The notes beneath the pieces were generated by a model. That model searched no databases, had not been told where the DNA came from, and worked only from the letters and a program-made list of their open reading frames with translations. Below are positions 8,097-19,194 of a stretch of 57,979 bases of DNA, in pieces (the stretch's first letter is position 1; the number at the start of each line of letters is the position of its first letter). Origin of the DNA: Synechococcus sp. CS-1331 (GTDB taxonomy: Bacteria; Cyanobacteriota; Cyanobacteriia; PCC-6307; Cyanobiaceae); NCBI GenBank assembly GCA_025127975.1, contig JAHLYQ010000014.1, positions 1 to 57,979 of the forward strand. The letters run 5' to 3'. The translations under genes were made by a program, and so were the position numbers.

Positions 8097-8704
8097 CAGA
8101 GCCCGGCCACCGGCGAGGTGGGATAGAGCGGCAACACCGGCTGCCAGGGGGCTGCCAGGCCCTGGGCATGGGCCTGCAGGCTGAGCTCCAGCAGCTGGCC
8201 AACGTCGGCGGGCAGCTGGGTGACGGCAGCGAGCTGGGGGCCGGGGGGCAAGGGGGTGTCCGGGGCAAACAGCCGGGGCGCCGCCAACTCGACCACCGCC
8301 GCCCTGTCGCCCCTGGGAGCCGGGCCATACAACCCCGCCACCACCCCGCGACGGGCCAGCTCCTGCACCAGCCAGGTGGGCTCCTGGATCGCCAGCCGCC
8401 TGGCCACCAGCAGAAAACTGCCCACCCCATCAAGGGGCACATCGAGCTGCTGGGCGAGGGTGCGGGCCAGCACCACGGTGAGCCTGGTGCTGGTGAATCC
8501 CCCCGGCCCGATCGCCACCGCCAGACGGTCCAGCTGGGGCCACTGATCCGCCGGCAGCAGCTGCTCGATACAGGCCAGCAACTGGTTGGCGAGGCCGCGG
8601 CCGAGCGGGAAGGCGCCCAGCTCGGCTGGCCCTGCCATCCCGGGCCAGGCCACGCCAACCCCCAGCACATCGCTGGAGCTGTGCAGGGCAAGCACGGCGC
8701 CCAT
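8096..8704 (-). CDS. tsaB: tRNA threonylcarbamoyladenosine biosynthesis protein TsaB
   Basis: TsaB (YeaZ) is the scaffold partner of TsaD in t6A37 tRNA modification. The protein is about 202 residues and starts MGAVLALHSSSDVLGVGV. The core motif AVAIGPGGFTSTRLTVVLART is the TsaB form of the GPGSFTGLRIG signature. It lies directly before the ydcF-like gene and after ycf34, an arrangement I recall from picocyanobacteria. Confidence 0.92.
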   Translation of the reverse strand: MGAVLALHSSSDVLGVGVAWPGMAGPAELGAFPLGRGLANQLLACIEQLLPADQWPQLDRLAVAIGPGGFTSTRLTVVLARTLAQQLDVPLDGVGSFLLVARRLAIQEPTWLVQELARRGVVAGLYGPAPRGDRAAVVELAAPRLFAPDTPLPPGPQLAAVTQLPADVGQLLELSLQAHAQGLAAPWQPVLPLYPTSPVAGL

Positions 8705-8714
8705 CAGGCCCCCC

Positions 8715-8966
8715 TCATGGCGGCAGGGCCGCGCCGGGGCAGAGGCGCAGCCAGCGGCCGCCGTCGCGCTGAAAACTGCGGCAGGCCCTCACATCCCATT
8801 CCACTCCCACGCCCCCACCGGCAAGATCCTGCACCTGCACGTGAATGCGGGGCTGCTGCGGCAGGAAGTCGGGTCTGGAGCAGAGGTGTGCAGCCCCATG
8901 CTGGCGCTCCACAGCGTGGTAGGCCTGACAGCGGTCGACCCAGTGGCAATCCACACAGATGCACAT
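8715..8966 (-). CDS. ycf34: Ycf34 family protein
   Basis: This 83-residue protein starts MCICVDCHWVDRCQAYHAVE. The CxxC-type cysteine cluster at the N-terminus and the later EWDVRACRSFQRDGGRWLRL block are diagnostic of Ycf34. The family is conserved in cyanobacteria and red-algal plastids, and the cyanobacterial protein has been reported to bind an iron-sulfur cluster and affect photosynthetic electron transport. The start at 8966 is chosen because the Cys motif is N-terminal in the family. It is divergent from cca with almost no spacer. Confidence 0.9.
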   Translation of the reverse strand: MCICVDCHWVDRCQAYHAVERQHGAAHLCSRPDFLPQQPRIHVQVQDLAGGGVGVEWDVRACRSFQRDGGRWLRLCPGAALPP

Positions 8967-8994
8967 GCTGCCCAGGCCCAGCCAGGAGCCCATT

Positions 8995-10242
8995 GTGACC
9001 GCTGGCCGCCCCGCCGGCGAGGTGGCCCAGGCGCTTTGGCAACGGCTGCTGGCCGAGCCCTGGCCCCTGCCCCTGCAGGCCCTGCCCGCCGGCACGGCGC
9101 TGGTGGGCGGTGCGGTGCGGGATGGCCTGCTGGGCTGCCTCGAGCCCCAACCCGACCTCGACTTTGTGGTCGACGGCGATGCCATCGCCCTGACCCGCCA
9201 GCTCGCCAGGGACCACGGCGGCACTGTGGTGATCTTGGACGTCGACCACAACATCGCCCGGCTGGTGCTGGGGGGCTGGAATCTCGACCTGGCCCGGCGC
9301 GGGGGGGCCAGCCTCGAGGCCGACCTGCTGCGCCGCGACTACAGCGTCAATGCCATCGCCCTGCCGCTGCCGGCCGGCGGGGGCGAAGCCAGCGCCCTGG
9401 TGGATCCCAGCGGCGGCCTGGGCCATCTGCAGCAACGCCAACTGGTGGCCCTGAGCGAGGCCAACCTGCTCGCCGACCCCCTGCGGCTACTGCGGGGCAT
9501 CCGGCTCGCCTCCAGCCTGGGTTTTGCACTCGAACCCAGCAGCGCAGCCTGGATCCAATCCCATGGGCCCCAGCTCACGACCGTCGCCGGCGAGCGGGTA
9601 TTGGCGGAACTGACAAAACTGGCGGCCGCCCAGCAGGGCGAACGGGGCCTGGCCCAGGCACTCGCATGGAACCTTCTCGAGGGCTGGGGCGCCGATGCCA
9701 GCGCCAACCTGGCCGGGCTCAGCCTCGAGCGGGCCCGGCAGCGGGGCCTGCTTGAGGGCGAAATCGAGTGGGCCCTGCCCCTGGCCAGGATCTGCGCCCT
9801 GTTGCCACCACAAGCCCTGGCCGGCCTGCGCAGCAGCAACCGCCTGCAACAGCGCTGCCGGGCCCTACGCCACTGGCAGCAGCAGGTGGCCCAGGTGGGC
9901 TGCTGGGCCAACCTGCCAGAGCCGAACTGCCTGGCCCTGCAGCGGCAGCTGGAGGCCGATTTCCCTGCCCTGGTGCTGCTGCTGGCCGAACCGGCCCCCC
10001 AGCTGCTGGAGCGCTGGCGCAACCCCGCCGACCCCCTGTTCCATCCCCGCTCCCCCCTCGATGGCCGCAGCCTGCAGCAGCAGCTGGCCATCCCCGCCGG
10101 CCCTGAGCTGGGCCAGCTGCTCGAGCACCTAAGCCTGGAGCGCTCCTTCGGCCGCCTGGCGCCGGGGCCTGAAGGGGAGGGCGCGGCCCTGGCTGCGGCG
10201 GAGAGCTGGTGGAGGCAACGCCAAGACCGGCGGCGTGATTAA
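8995..10242 (+). CDS. cca: CCA tRNA nucleotidyltransferase / poly(A) polymerase family
   Basis: This is a class II nucleotidyltransferase of about 415 residues that adds or repairs tRNA 3' CCA ends. Visible are the GGAVRDGLLG motif, the metal-binding DLDFVVDGD, RRDYSVNAIALPLP and the LLADPLRLLRGIRLASSLGF ATP/CTP-recognition region. GTG at 8995 is preferred. The ATG at 8959 also reads in frame but would overlap the divergent ycf34 start. In some cyanobacteria CC- and A-adding activities are split, so single-enzyme CCA addition is not proven. Confidence 0.93.
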   Translation: MTAGRPAGEVAQALWQRLLAEPWPLPLQALPAGTALVGGAVRDGLLGCLEPQPDLDFVVDGDAIALTRQLARDHGGTVVILDVDHNIARLVLGGWNLDLARRGGASLEADLLRRDYSVNAIALPLPAGGGEASALVDPSGGLGHLQQRQLVALSEANLLADPLRLLRGIRLASSLGFALEPSSAAWIQSHGPQLTTVAGERVLAELTKLAAAQQGERGLAQALAWNLLEGWGADASANLAGLSLERARQRGLLEGEIEWALPLARICALLPPQALAGLRSSNRLQQRCRALRHWQQQVAQVGCWANLPEPNCLALQRQLEADFPALVLLLAEPAPQLLERWRNPADPLFHPRSPLDGRSLQQQLAIPAGPELGQLLEHLSLERSFGRLAPGPEGEGAALAAAESWWRQRQDRRRD

Positions 10243-10255
10243 CTTCGTCTTGTCA

Positions 10256-10298
10256 AGGCGCAACGAGAGGCTTCTCCTCGCCTGCTGAAAATTTTTTC
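10256..10298 (+). terminator. Candidate rho-independent terminator after cca
   Basis: A stem with arms aggcg (10256-10260) and cgcct (10279-10283), plus partial inner pairing, is followed by an A/T run (aaaatttttt) ending near 10298. It lies between cca and the RRM gene. It could also be part of the 5' UTR of the RRM gene. Confidence 0.4.
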
Positions 10299-10310
10299 AA
10301 CCCCTTTCCC

Positions 10311-10736
10311 ATGAGCATTCGCCTCTACGTCGGCAACCTGCCGCAAACCTTTGATGCCAAGGAGCTGGAGGCTCTGTTTACCGCTGTGGGAGAGGGGGTG
10401 CGCTTCAAGGCCGTCAACGACCGTGAAACCGGGGCCTGCCGCGGCTTCGGCTTTGCCAATACCGATGATCAGAAACTGGCCGACGCGGTGATCGAACAGC
10501 TCAACGGCAAGGACTTCGGCGGTAACACTCTGCGCATCGAGATCTCCGAGCGCAAGGAAGGCCGCAGCGCCGCCCCCGCCGAGCGCCGCAGCGGCAGTGC
10601 CCCCACCCCGGCCCGCAAGGCAGTGAACAAGGTGGTGCACGCCGACAACATCGACAGCGAATCCCCCGATCCCCGCTGGGCCGGGGAGCTGGCCAAGCTC
10701 AAGGATCTCCTCGCCAACCAAAAGGCCGCTGTCTGA
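10311..10736 (+). CDS. RRM-domain RNA-binding protein
   Basis: This 141-residue protein has one RNA recognition motif. RNP2 is IRLYVGNLP at residues 3-11, and RNP1 is GACRGFGFANT near residues 42-52. The tail is rich in Ala, Pro, Ser and Arg. Cyanobacterial Rbp proteins of this type are often cold-induced and have been implicated in mRNA localisation or stability. The leader between cca and the ATG at 10311 is AT-rich. The last codons overlap the likely start of the downstream hydrolase. Confidence 0.92.
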   Translation: MSIRLYVGNLPQTFDAKELEALFTAVGEGVRFKAVNDRETGACRGFGFANTDDQKLADAVIEQLNGKDFGGNTLRIEISERKEGRSAAPAERRSGSAPTPARKAVNKVVHADNIDSESPDPRWAGELAKLKDLLANQKAAV

Positions 10737-11697
10737 ACTCGCCTGGACCTGGCAGGGCCACCGCATCCATCTGGTCGAAGCGGGAGATCCCGCTTGCCCC
10801 ACCAAGATTGTCTTGATCCATGGCTTTGGGGCCTCGGTCGGTCACTGGCGCCACAACCTGCCTGCCCTGGCTGATCGGGCCCGGGTGGTGGCCATAGATC
10901 TGCTCGGTTTCGGCGCCAGTGACAAGCCCGTATCCCGGCTATCTGGAGAGGCCGAACAGGCCGGTGCGGTTCACTACTGCTTCGACCTCTGGGGCCAACT
11001 GGTGGCCGACCTGGTGCGCGAGAGGCTGCTGGGGCCGGAGCAGCAAGCGCCGGCCCAGGTTCATCTTGTCGGCAACTCGATCGGCGCCATGGTGGCCCTC
11101 ACCGCAGCCCGGCAGCTGCTGGCCGCCGGCATCGCCCCGGCCCAGGTGATCCTGATTGACTGCGCCCAGCGAACCCTCGACGACAAGCGGGCCGCCCAGC
11201 TGCCGGGCTGGGAGCGGGCCAGCCGCCCCCTGGTGAAACAACTGGTGCGCCAGCGTTGGTTGGTTGCTCCCCTGTTTCGGCTGCTGGCCCGGCCGGCCTT
11301 CATCCGCCGCGTGCTGGCCCGGGCCTACCCCAGCGGCGCCCACGTCGACGACGACCTGGTGGCCCTGCTGCATCGCCCCAGCACCGACCCTGGAGCTACG
11401 GAAAGCTTCCGGGGCTTCGTCAACCTGTTCAACGACTATCTCGCCCCCCAGCTGCTGGCAGAGCTAGATGGGGCCAACCCTCCCCTGCCGGTGCGGCTGC
11501 TGTGGGGCGAAGCCGATCCCTGGGAAGATCCCGCCGAAGCCCGCCGCTGGGCCGCCAGCTTTGGCTGCATCCAGGAGTTGAGGATCCTGCCTGGGCTGGG
11601 CCACTGCCCCCACGATGAAGCGCCCGAGCTGGTCAATGCGATCCTGCTGGAGTGGATCCTGCAGGACTGGACCGCTCTGGCGCCTCAGCGCACCTGA
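10729..11697 (+). CDS. Alpha/beta-fold hydrolase
   Basis: The protein has the oxyanion block VLIHGFGASVGHWRHNLPAL, the nucleophile elbow LVGNSIGAMVAL, the acid in LLWGEADPWEDP and the catalytic His in GLGHCPHDEAPEL. The substrate is unknown. Homologous-looking N-terminal strands (LAWTWQGHRIHLVEAGDP) are encoded upstream of the first ordinary start codon (TTG at 10813), and there is no ATG, GTG or TTG between 10729 and 10813. A CTG at 10729, overlapping the RRM stop by 8 bases, is therefore the proposed start. Its end overlaps convergent crtB by 13 bases. Confidence 0.85.
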   Translation: MSELAWTWQGHRIHLVEAGDPACPTKIVLIHGFGASVGHWRHNLPALADRARVVAIDLLGFGASDKPVSRLSGEAEQAGAVHYCFDLWGQLVADLVRERLLGPEQQAPAQVHLVGNSIGAMVALTAARQLLAAGIAPAQVILIDCAQRTLDDKRAAQLPGWERASRPLVKQLVRQRWLVAPLFRLLARPAFIRRVLARAYPSGAHVDDDLVALLHRPSTDPGATESFRGFVNLFNDYLAPQLLAELDGANPPLPVRLLWGEADPWEDPAEARRWAASFGCIQELRILPGLGHCPHDEAPELVNAILLEWILQDWTALAPQRT

Positions 11698-12596
11698 GCC
11701 ACCAGGTAAGAGAAGGGCAGATCGATCAACTTGCCGGCCCGAGGCACGTAGGCCCGCTTGTTGAAAACGTCATAGCCGTGGGATTCGATCACATCGAGAA
11801 TGCCCCGATAGAGGCGCAATGAGGCCCAAACCGGCCAGCGAGCATCCGGGGCCAACCAGCGCACCCCCGCCTCCGAACGGGCGAACCACATGCGGGCCCG
11901 CTCCAGCTGGAAGCGCATCAATGCCCGCCAGTTGTCGTTGACGACGCCGGCCAGTAACTGCTCTTCGCTGTAGCCAAAGCGGGCCAGATCCTCCTGGGGC
12001 AGGTAGATGCGACCGCGACCGCGATCCTCTCCGACATCCCGCAGGATGTTGGTGAGCTGGTTGGCAATGCCCAGGGCCACTGCCGAGCGGGAGGTGTCGG
12101 GTCGATCGCTCCAGGGGGCAGTGGTGTAGGCAGGGTCGAGGCCCATCACCTCCTGGGTCATCAAGCCCACGGTGCCCGCCACCCGATAGCAGTAGAGCTC
12201 GAGCTGCTCAAAATTCTCATAGCGGTGCTGGTTCAGGTCCATCCGCTGGCCTTCGATCATGTCGAGATAGGCCTGCAAGGGCTGGGGATAGCGCTCGATC
12301 GTGTCGCGCATCACCAGGTCGAGGCCGTCGTGCACGTCGCCGGCGAAGAGCTTGCGGGTGCGCTCCTCCCAGCGGTCCAGCCGCCCGGCCAACTCCGCCA
12401 CAGGCCGGGCCTGGGCCTCGGCACTGTCCATCAGCTCGTCGGTGCGGCGACACCACACGTAGATGGCCCAGATCGCCCGCCGCTTGGCTGCTGGCATCAG
12501 CAGGGTGCCCAGGTAGAAGGTTTTGGCCCATTCAGCCGTTTCTCGCCTGCATGCCTCGTAGGCCTGGTCGAGGTTGGGCAGGGCGGAAACCACCAT
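11685..12596 (-). CDS. crtB: Phytoene synthase
   Basis: CrtB joins two geranylgeranyl diphosphates to phytoene, the first committed carotenoid step. The 303-residue protein has the two Asp-rich substrate-binding motifs (DELMDSAEA near residue 55, and DVGEDRGRGRIYLPQEDL) and the family motif YCYRVAGTVGLM. The ATG at 12596 is chosen because it aligns with the usual N-terminus (LPNLDQAYEACRRETAEWAK) and begins 2 bases after the crtP stop. It forms an operon with crtP. Confidence 0.96.
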   Translation of the reverse strand: MVVSALPNLDQAYEACRRETAEWAKTFYLGTLLMPAAKRRAIWAIYVWCRRTDELMDSAEAQARPVAELAGRLDRWEERTRKLFAGDVHDGLDLVMRDTIERYPQPLQAYLDMIEGQRMDLNQHRYENFEQLELYCYRVAGTVGLMTQEVMGLDPAYTTAPWSDRPDTSRSAVALGIANQLTNILRDVGEDRGRGRIYLPQEDLARFGYSEEQLLAGVVNDNWRALMRFQLERARMWFARSEAGVRWLAPDARWPVWASLRLYRGILDVIESHGYDVFNKRAYVPRAGKLIDLPFSYLVAQVR

Positions 12597-12598
12597 GG

Positions 12599-14478
<1,880 letters not shown>

Positions 14479-14482
<4 letters not shown>

Positions 14483-15114
14483 GCCGCTCCCGCTACAACG
14501 CCGATCGCTACCGCAAAGACCCCTACGCCGACGGTCCCTATGAAAGGGGGGGGAGCGACAGGGGACGGGGCAGGCCCGACCCAGGACCCGCCCCTGGGGG
14601 GGAAGGGCCCGGTGGCGGCAACGCACCCTTCAAGTTCAACGTGGCCACCATGGCCATCCTGGCCGGGGTGCTGGTGGTGGGCATCGGCATCGGCACAGGC
14701 CTCTCCAGCACCACCCAGGGCGACCAGGGCAACATCGCCAGCTCCCAGCAGCTCGACATGGCCGTGCCCGATCCGGAGTTCTGCCGCCAGTGGGGCGCCA
14801 GCGCCTTCGTGATGGACATTGAGCTCTACACGACCATGAACCCCAGCTCGAGTTTTGTGACCCAGCCGGCGCTCAAGCCAGGCTGCGTGATCCGCAGGGA
14901 GAACTGGAGCGTGCTGCAGAAAGAAGGAGCCGTCACCTCCGAGCAGATGCGCCAGTGCAAGCAGCGGATGAACACCTTCGCCTACATCGGCTCGGTGAAG
15001 GACAAACCGATCGTGCGCTGCGTCTACCAGACAGACATCAGCGAGAACAAGTTCCTCACCAAGGGCGTGGCCGACAGCACCGTGGGCATCACCCCGGAAT
15101 CCGACCAGTTCTGA
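14479..15114 (+). CDS. DUF3172 domain membrane-anchored protein
   Basis: This 211-residue protein has a charged, Gly/Pro-rich cytoplasmic N-terminus (about 50 residues), one membrane helix ([21 protein letters not shown]) and a lumenal or periplasmic domain with several Cys residues ([31 protein letters not shown]). This is the DUF3172 pattern found across cyanobacteria. Function is unknown. GTG start with a 4-base overlap with ndhM. Confidence 0.88.
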
Positions 15115-15124
15115 GCGAGCAGCC

Positions 15125-16090
15125 TCAGGCCGGGCTCTCCTGCTGGAGGGGCCGGCGCAAGGGGCTGTCGGGGCTGGCGAACACCGGCAGCACCTCCTTG
15201 CGGAAGGCGTCGGCGGCCCGGGAGCAGTAGCGGGCTGGATGGCTGATCAGCTTGAGCTGGCGACGCACCAGCAGGTCGGCCACCTGGGGGCGGTGCAGGC
15301 TGCCTGCCGAGAGCTCCCGCTCGATCGACACCACCGGCAGGAAGGCGGCACCCAGGCCGCTCTGCACGGCGTTCTTGATCGCCTCAAACGAGTTGAGCTC
15401 CATCTCGATCTTGAGACGGGCCACATCCAGGCCGGAGCGGGCCAGCAGCTGGTCCACCATCTTGCGGGTGGTGGACTGGGCATCGAGGCAGACAAAGCCA
15501 AGTCGGTAGAGGTCGTCCTTGGTGAGTTCCGGCAGGCGGGCCAGGGGGTGCTTCACCGGCAGCACCAGGGCCAGCTCATCGCTGGCATAGGGCACCACCT
15601 GCAGCAGCTCACAGAGCTCACTGGGCAATTCGCCGCCAATGATCGCCAGATCCACCTGGCCGTTAGCCACGCTCCAGCCGGTGCGGCGGGTGCTGTGCAC
15701 CTGCAGCTGCACCGCCACCTCAGGGTATTTCTGGCGAAACAGGCCGATCATGCGCGGCATCAGGTAGGTGCCGGTGGTTTGGCTGGCGCCGACGATCAGG
15801 GAGCCGCCACGCAGGTTGTGGAGGTCTTCCAGGGCCCGGCAGGCCTCCTGACACTGGCTGAGGATCCGGTCGCAGTAGCTGAGCAGCAGGTGGCCGGCCT
15901 CGGTGAGCTGGGCCTTGCGGCCGCCCCGGTCAAACAGGCTGACGCTGAGCTGCTTCTCCAGGTTCTGGATCTGCAGGCTCACTGCCGGCTGGGTGACATA
16001 GAGGCTGTCGGCAGCCTTCTTGAAACTGCCCTCCGAGGCGATGGCCCGCAGGATGCGGAGCTGGTCGAGGGTGAAGGGAAGATCTGCCAT
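15125..16090 (-). CDS. rbcR: LysR-family regulator RbcR/CcmR type
   Basis: This 321-residue LysR regulator has a winged helix-turn-helix ([20 protein letters not shown], then [19 protein letters not shown]) and a C-terminal effector-binding domain. The sequence is close to the cyanobacterial RbcR/CmpR/NdhR group, which controls Rubisco, carbon-concentration or NDH-1 genes in response to carbon metabolites. Location between ndhM and ndhF fits control of inorganic carbon or NDH genes. RbcR is preferred over NdhR on remembered sequence and picocyanobacterial synteny. Confidence 0.85.
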   Translation of the reverse strand: MADLPFTLDQLRILRAIASEGSFKKAADSLYVTQPAVSLQIQNLEKQLSVSLFDRGGRKAQLTEAGHLLLSYCDRILSQCQEACRALEDLHNLRGGSLIVGASQTTGTYLMPRMIGLFRQKYPEVAVQLQVHSTRRTGWSVANGQVDLAIIGGELPSELCELLQVVPYASDELALVLPVKHPLARLPELTKDDLYRLGFVCLDAQSTTRKMVDQLLARSGLDVARLKIEMELNSFEAIKNAVQSGLGAAFLPVVSIERELSAGSLHRPQVADLLVRRQLKLISHPARYCSRAADAFRKEVLPVFASPDSPLRRPLQQESPA

Positions 16091-16194
16091 CGGGTTGCCT
16101 GGGTGGACCTGGGCCTGCCGGCTGGCGAGGAAAAAACTCTAAGGGGGAACTCTGGCGGCGAGAATCTGGAGCTTCACAACTCCCCATCTGGCCC

Positions 16195-16932
16195 GTGCCC
16201 CCCAGCTCTTTACAGCACAGCAGCTGGGTGATGCTGGCCCTGCTTCTCGCCTTTGCAGTGGTACACAGCGGCGGGGCCTCGCTGCGGGCCTGGGGCGTGG
16301 AGCGGATCGGCGAGCGGGCCTGGCGGCTGCTGTTCGCCGCCGTGAGCATCCCCTCAGCTGTGCTGGTGATCGGCTACTTCCTGGCCCACCGCTACGACGG
16401 CATCCGGCTCTGGAACCTGCAGGAGGCGCCCTGGATCGTGCCGCTGGTGTGGACCGGCACAGCCATCAGCTTTTTGTTTCTCTATCCGGCCACCTACAAC
16501 CTGCTGGAGATCCCGGCGGTGCTCAAGCCCCAGGTGCGCCTCTACGCCACCGGGATCATCCGCATCAGCCGCCACCCCCAGGCCGTGGGCCAGATCCTCT
16601 GGTGCGCCACCCACCTGCTCTGGATCGGCAGCAGCTTCATGCTGGTCGCCTGCTTTGGCCTGATCGCCCACCACCTCTTTGCGGTTTGGAACGGCGACCG
16701 GCGCCTGGCCAACCGCTTCGGAGCCGCCTTTGAAGAGCTCAAGGCCAGCACCTCGGTGATCCCCTTCAAAGCAGTGCTGGATGGCCGCCAGCAGTTGGTG
16801 CTCAGCGAGTTCCTGCGACCGGCCCAGCTGGGCATTGTCATTGCCGTGGCTCTGTTCTGGTGGGCGCACCGCTACATCGGCGCCGGGGCCACCGCCTTCA
16901 GCCGCTCCAGCCTGGGCCACTGGCTCTCCTGA
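16195..16932 (+). CDS. NnrU family membrane protein (Z-ISO-like)
   Basis: This 245-residue protein has about six membrane segments and the NnrU-family motifs VVHSGGASLRAW near the N-terminus and IIRISRHPQAVGQILWCATH in the middle. The conserved His residues could ligate haem. Plant 15-cis-zeta-carotene isomerase (Z-ISO) belongs to this superfamily, and crtP and crtB are about 3 kb away, so a carotenoid isomerase role is possible but unproven. The start is a GTG at 16195. Confidence 0.85.
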   Translation: MPPSSLQHSSWVMLALLLAFAVVHSGGASLRAWGVERIGERAWRLLFAAVSIPSAVLVIGYFLAHRYDGIRLWNLQEAPWIVPLVWTGTAISFLFLYPATYNLLEIPAVLKPQVRLYATGIIRISRHPQAVGQILWCATHLLWIGSSFMLVACFGLIAHHLFAVWNGDRRLANRFGAAFEELKASTSVIPFKAVLDGRQQLVLSEFLRPAQLGIVIAVALFWWAHRYIGAGATAFSRSSLGHWLS

Positions 16933-17005
16933 TGGGGGGGCCCGCACAGTTGGCGAAGATCCCTGACGCAGTCTGCCTACACTTGCCGCAGCCAGTCTGG
17001 GTCGC

Positions 17006-19009
17006 ATGCCGTCAGCCGCCGAACTCGCCTGGTTGATTCCGGTGCTGCCCCTGGCTGGGGCCTGCATCACCGGGCTGGGATTAATCAGTTTCAACCGCAC
17101 CGTCAACCGTCTGCGCAAACCCGTGGCCTGGCTGCTGATCAGCTGCGTGGGAGCGGCGGCGGTGCTCAGTTATGCCGTACTCGCCGAGCAACTGGCCGGG
17201 GCAGGCCCCACCGAGGTGCTGTTCAACTGGGCCAGCGCCGGCAATTTCAACCTGCAGATGGGCTTCCGGGTGGATGCCCTCGGCGCCGTGATGCTGTCGT
17301 TGGTGACCACCATCGCCGTGCTGGTGATGGTTTATTCCGATGGCTACATGGCCCACGACAAGGGCTATGTGCGCTTTTTCACCTACCTGGCCCTGTTCAG
17401 CAGCTCGATGCTGGGCCTGGTGATCAGCCCCAACCTGCTGGAGATCTACGTGTTCTGGGAGCTGGTGGGCATGTGCTCCTACCTGCTTGTGGGCTTCTGG
17501 TATGACCGTGATGGCGCCGCCAACGCGGCCCAGAAGGCCTTTGTGGTCAACCGGGTTGGCGACTTCGGCCTGCTGCTGGGAATCCTGGGGCTGTTCTGGG
17601 CTACTGGCAGCTTCGGCTTCGAGGAGATCGGCAGCCGACTGCAGGAAGCCGTGGCCGGGGGCAGTCTCCCCAATGCGGCGGCCATCCTGCTCTGCCTACT
17701 GGTGTTCATGGGGCCCATGGCCAAATCGGCGCAGTTCCCCCTGCACGTCTGGCTGCCCGATGCCATGGAGGGCCCGACGCCGATCTCGGCCCTGATCCAT
17801 GCCGCCACCATGGTGGCGGCCGGTGTGTTTCTGGTGGCCCGGCTGCAGCCGGTTTATGAGCCTTTCCCGGCGGTGCAGGCCACGATCGCCGTGGTGGGCA
17901 CGATCACCCTGGTGCTTGGAGCCTCGATTGCCCTGACCCAGATGGACCTCAAAAAAGGTCTGGCCTACAGCACCGTTTCCCAGCTGGGTTACATGATGCT
18001 GGCCATGGGCTGCGGGGCTCCGGTGGCCGGCATGTTCCACCTGGTGACCCACGCCTTCTTCAAGGCCATGCTTTTCCTGGGCTCGGGTTCGGTTATCCAC
18101 GCCATGGAGGAGGTGGTGGGCCACGAACCCGTGCTGGCCCAGGACATGCGACTGATGGGCGGCCTGCGCAAATACATGCCAATCACCAGCACCACCTTCC
18201 TGATCGGCTGCGTGGCAATCGCCGGCATCCCCCCCCTGGCTGGCTTCTGGAGCAAGGACGAAATCCTGGGAGTGGCGTTTGGTTCCTTCCCCCTGCTCTG
18301 GGTGGCCGGTTTCATCACCGCCGGCATGACGGCCTTCTACATGTTCCGGCTCTACTTCCTCACCTTTGAAGGCGAGTTCCGCGGCGGCGACAAAGCCCTC
18401 CAGGCCCAGCTGCTGGCAGCCGCCGGCAAGCCCCCCGGCGATGGGGACGGCCACGGCCACGCCAGCCATCCCCATGAGTCCGGCTGGCAGATGGCGATGC
18501 CGCTCGCCGTACTGGCGGTGCCCTCGGTGCTGGTGGGCCTGCTAGGTACCCCCTGGAACAGCCGCTTCGGCAACCTGCTCGACCCCCAGGAAGCCGCCGA
18601 GGTGGCGGAGCACTTCAGCTGGAGCGAGTTTCTCCCCCTCGCCGGGGCCTCGGTGGCCATCTCGGTGGCCGGCATCAGCGTGGCGGTACTGGCCTACGCC
18701 CTCCACAAGCTCGACCTAGCCACCGCCGTGGCGGCCCGCTTCCCGGCTCTCAATGCCTTCCTGGCCAACAAGTGGTACCTCGACGCGATCAACGACAAGT
18801 TGTTTGTGCAGGGCAGCCGCAAGCTGGCCAAATCGGTGCTCGAGGTGGATTCCAAGGTGGTCGATGGGGTGGTGAACCTCACGGGCCTGGTGACCCTCGG
18901 CAGCGGCGAGGGTCTCAAGTACTTCGAAACGGGTCGGGCCCAGTTCTATGCCCTGATCGTGTTTGGCGGGGTCATCGCCCTGGTGGTTTTATTCGGCTCG
19001 CTGGGCTGA
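17006..19009 (+). CDS. ndhF: NAD(P)H-quinone oxidoreductase subunit 5 (NdhF1)
   Basis: This 667-residue antiporter-like subunit sits in the membrane arm of NDH-1, which runs respiration and cyclic electron flow. It shows the ND5 pattern: many transmembrane helices, EIYVFWELVGMCSYLLVGFW, the proton-path Lys/His block FPLHVWLPDAMEGPTPISALIHAATMV (split here at 17740-17815), and LKKGLAYSTVSQLGYMMLA. A His-rich insert (DGHGHASHPHESG) lies in the C-terminal third. ndhD follows after a strong hairpin. Confidence 0.96.
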   Translation: MPSAAELAWLIPVLPLAGACITGLGLISFNRTVNRLRKPVAWLLISCVGAAAVLSYAVLAEQLAGAGPTEVLFNWASAGNFNLQMGFRVDALGAVMLSLVTTIAVLVMVYSDGYMAHDKGYVRFFTYLALFSSSMLGLVISPNLLEIYVFWELVGMCSYLLVGFWYDRDGAANAAQKAFVVNRVGDFGLLLGILGLFWATGSFGFEEIGSRLQEAVAGGSLPNAAAILLCLLVFMGPMAKSAQFPLHVWLPDAMEGPTPISALIHAATMVAAGVFLVARLQPVYEPFPAVQATIAVVGTITLVLGASIALTQMDLKKGLAYSTVSQLGYMMLAMGCGAPVAGMFHLVTHAFFKAMLFLGSGSVIHAMEEVVGHEPVLAQDMRLMGGLRKYMPITSTTFLIGCVAIAGIPPLAGFWSKDEILGVAFGSFPLLWVAGFITAGMTAFYMFRLYFLTFEGEFRGGDKALQAQLLAAAGKPPGDGDGHGHASHPHESGWQMAMPLAVLAVPSVLVGLLGTPWNSRFGNLLDPQEAAEVAEHFSWSEFLPLAGASVAISVAGISVAVLAYALHKLDLATAVAARFPALNAFLANKWYLDAINDKLFVQGSRKLAKSVLEVDSKVVDGVVNLTGLVTLGSGEGLKYFETGRAQFYALIVFGGVIALVVLFGSLG

Positions 19010-19043
19010 GCAAGCCTCACGCCCCGCCCCGCCAGCTCCTACC

Positions 19044-19102
19044 CCCCTTCGCTGATCCCCAGGCGTGAGCGCAAAGCGCGTGGCTGGGGATCAGCGAAGG
19101 GG
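19044..19102 (+). terminator. Strong hairpin between ndhF and ndhD
   Basis: Perfect 19-bp inverted arms at 19044-19062 and 19084-19102 flank a 21-base loop that contains a further gcgc/gcgc stem. No clear T run follows. It could terminate or attenuate ndhF transcription, stabilise the ndhF mRNA 3' end, or be a mobile palindromic element. Confidence 0.6.
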
Positions 19103-19194
19103 AGCAGGAGCCCAACTCTGTGTGACATCCCCCATCAGCGCAGTGCAGGGCCCGACTGAATTTCTACACTCCGCCTAATGGTGAGGCTTGGTTC

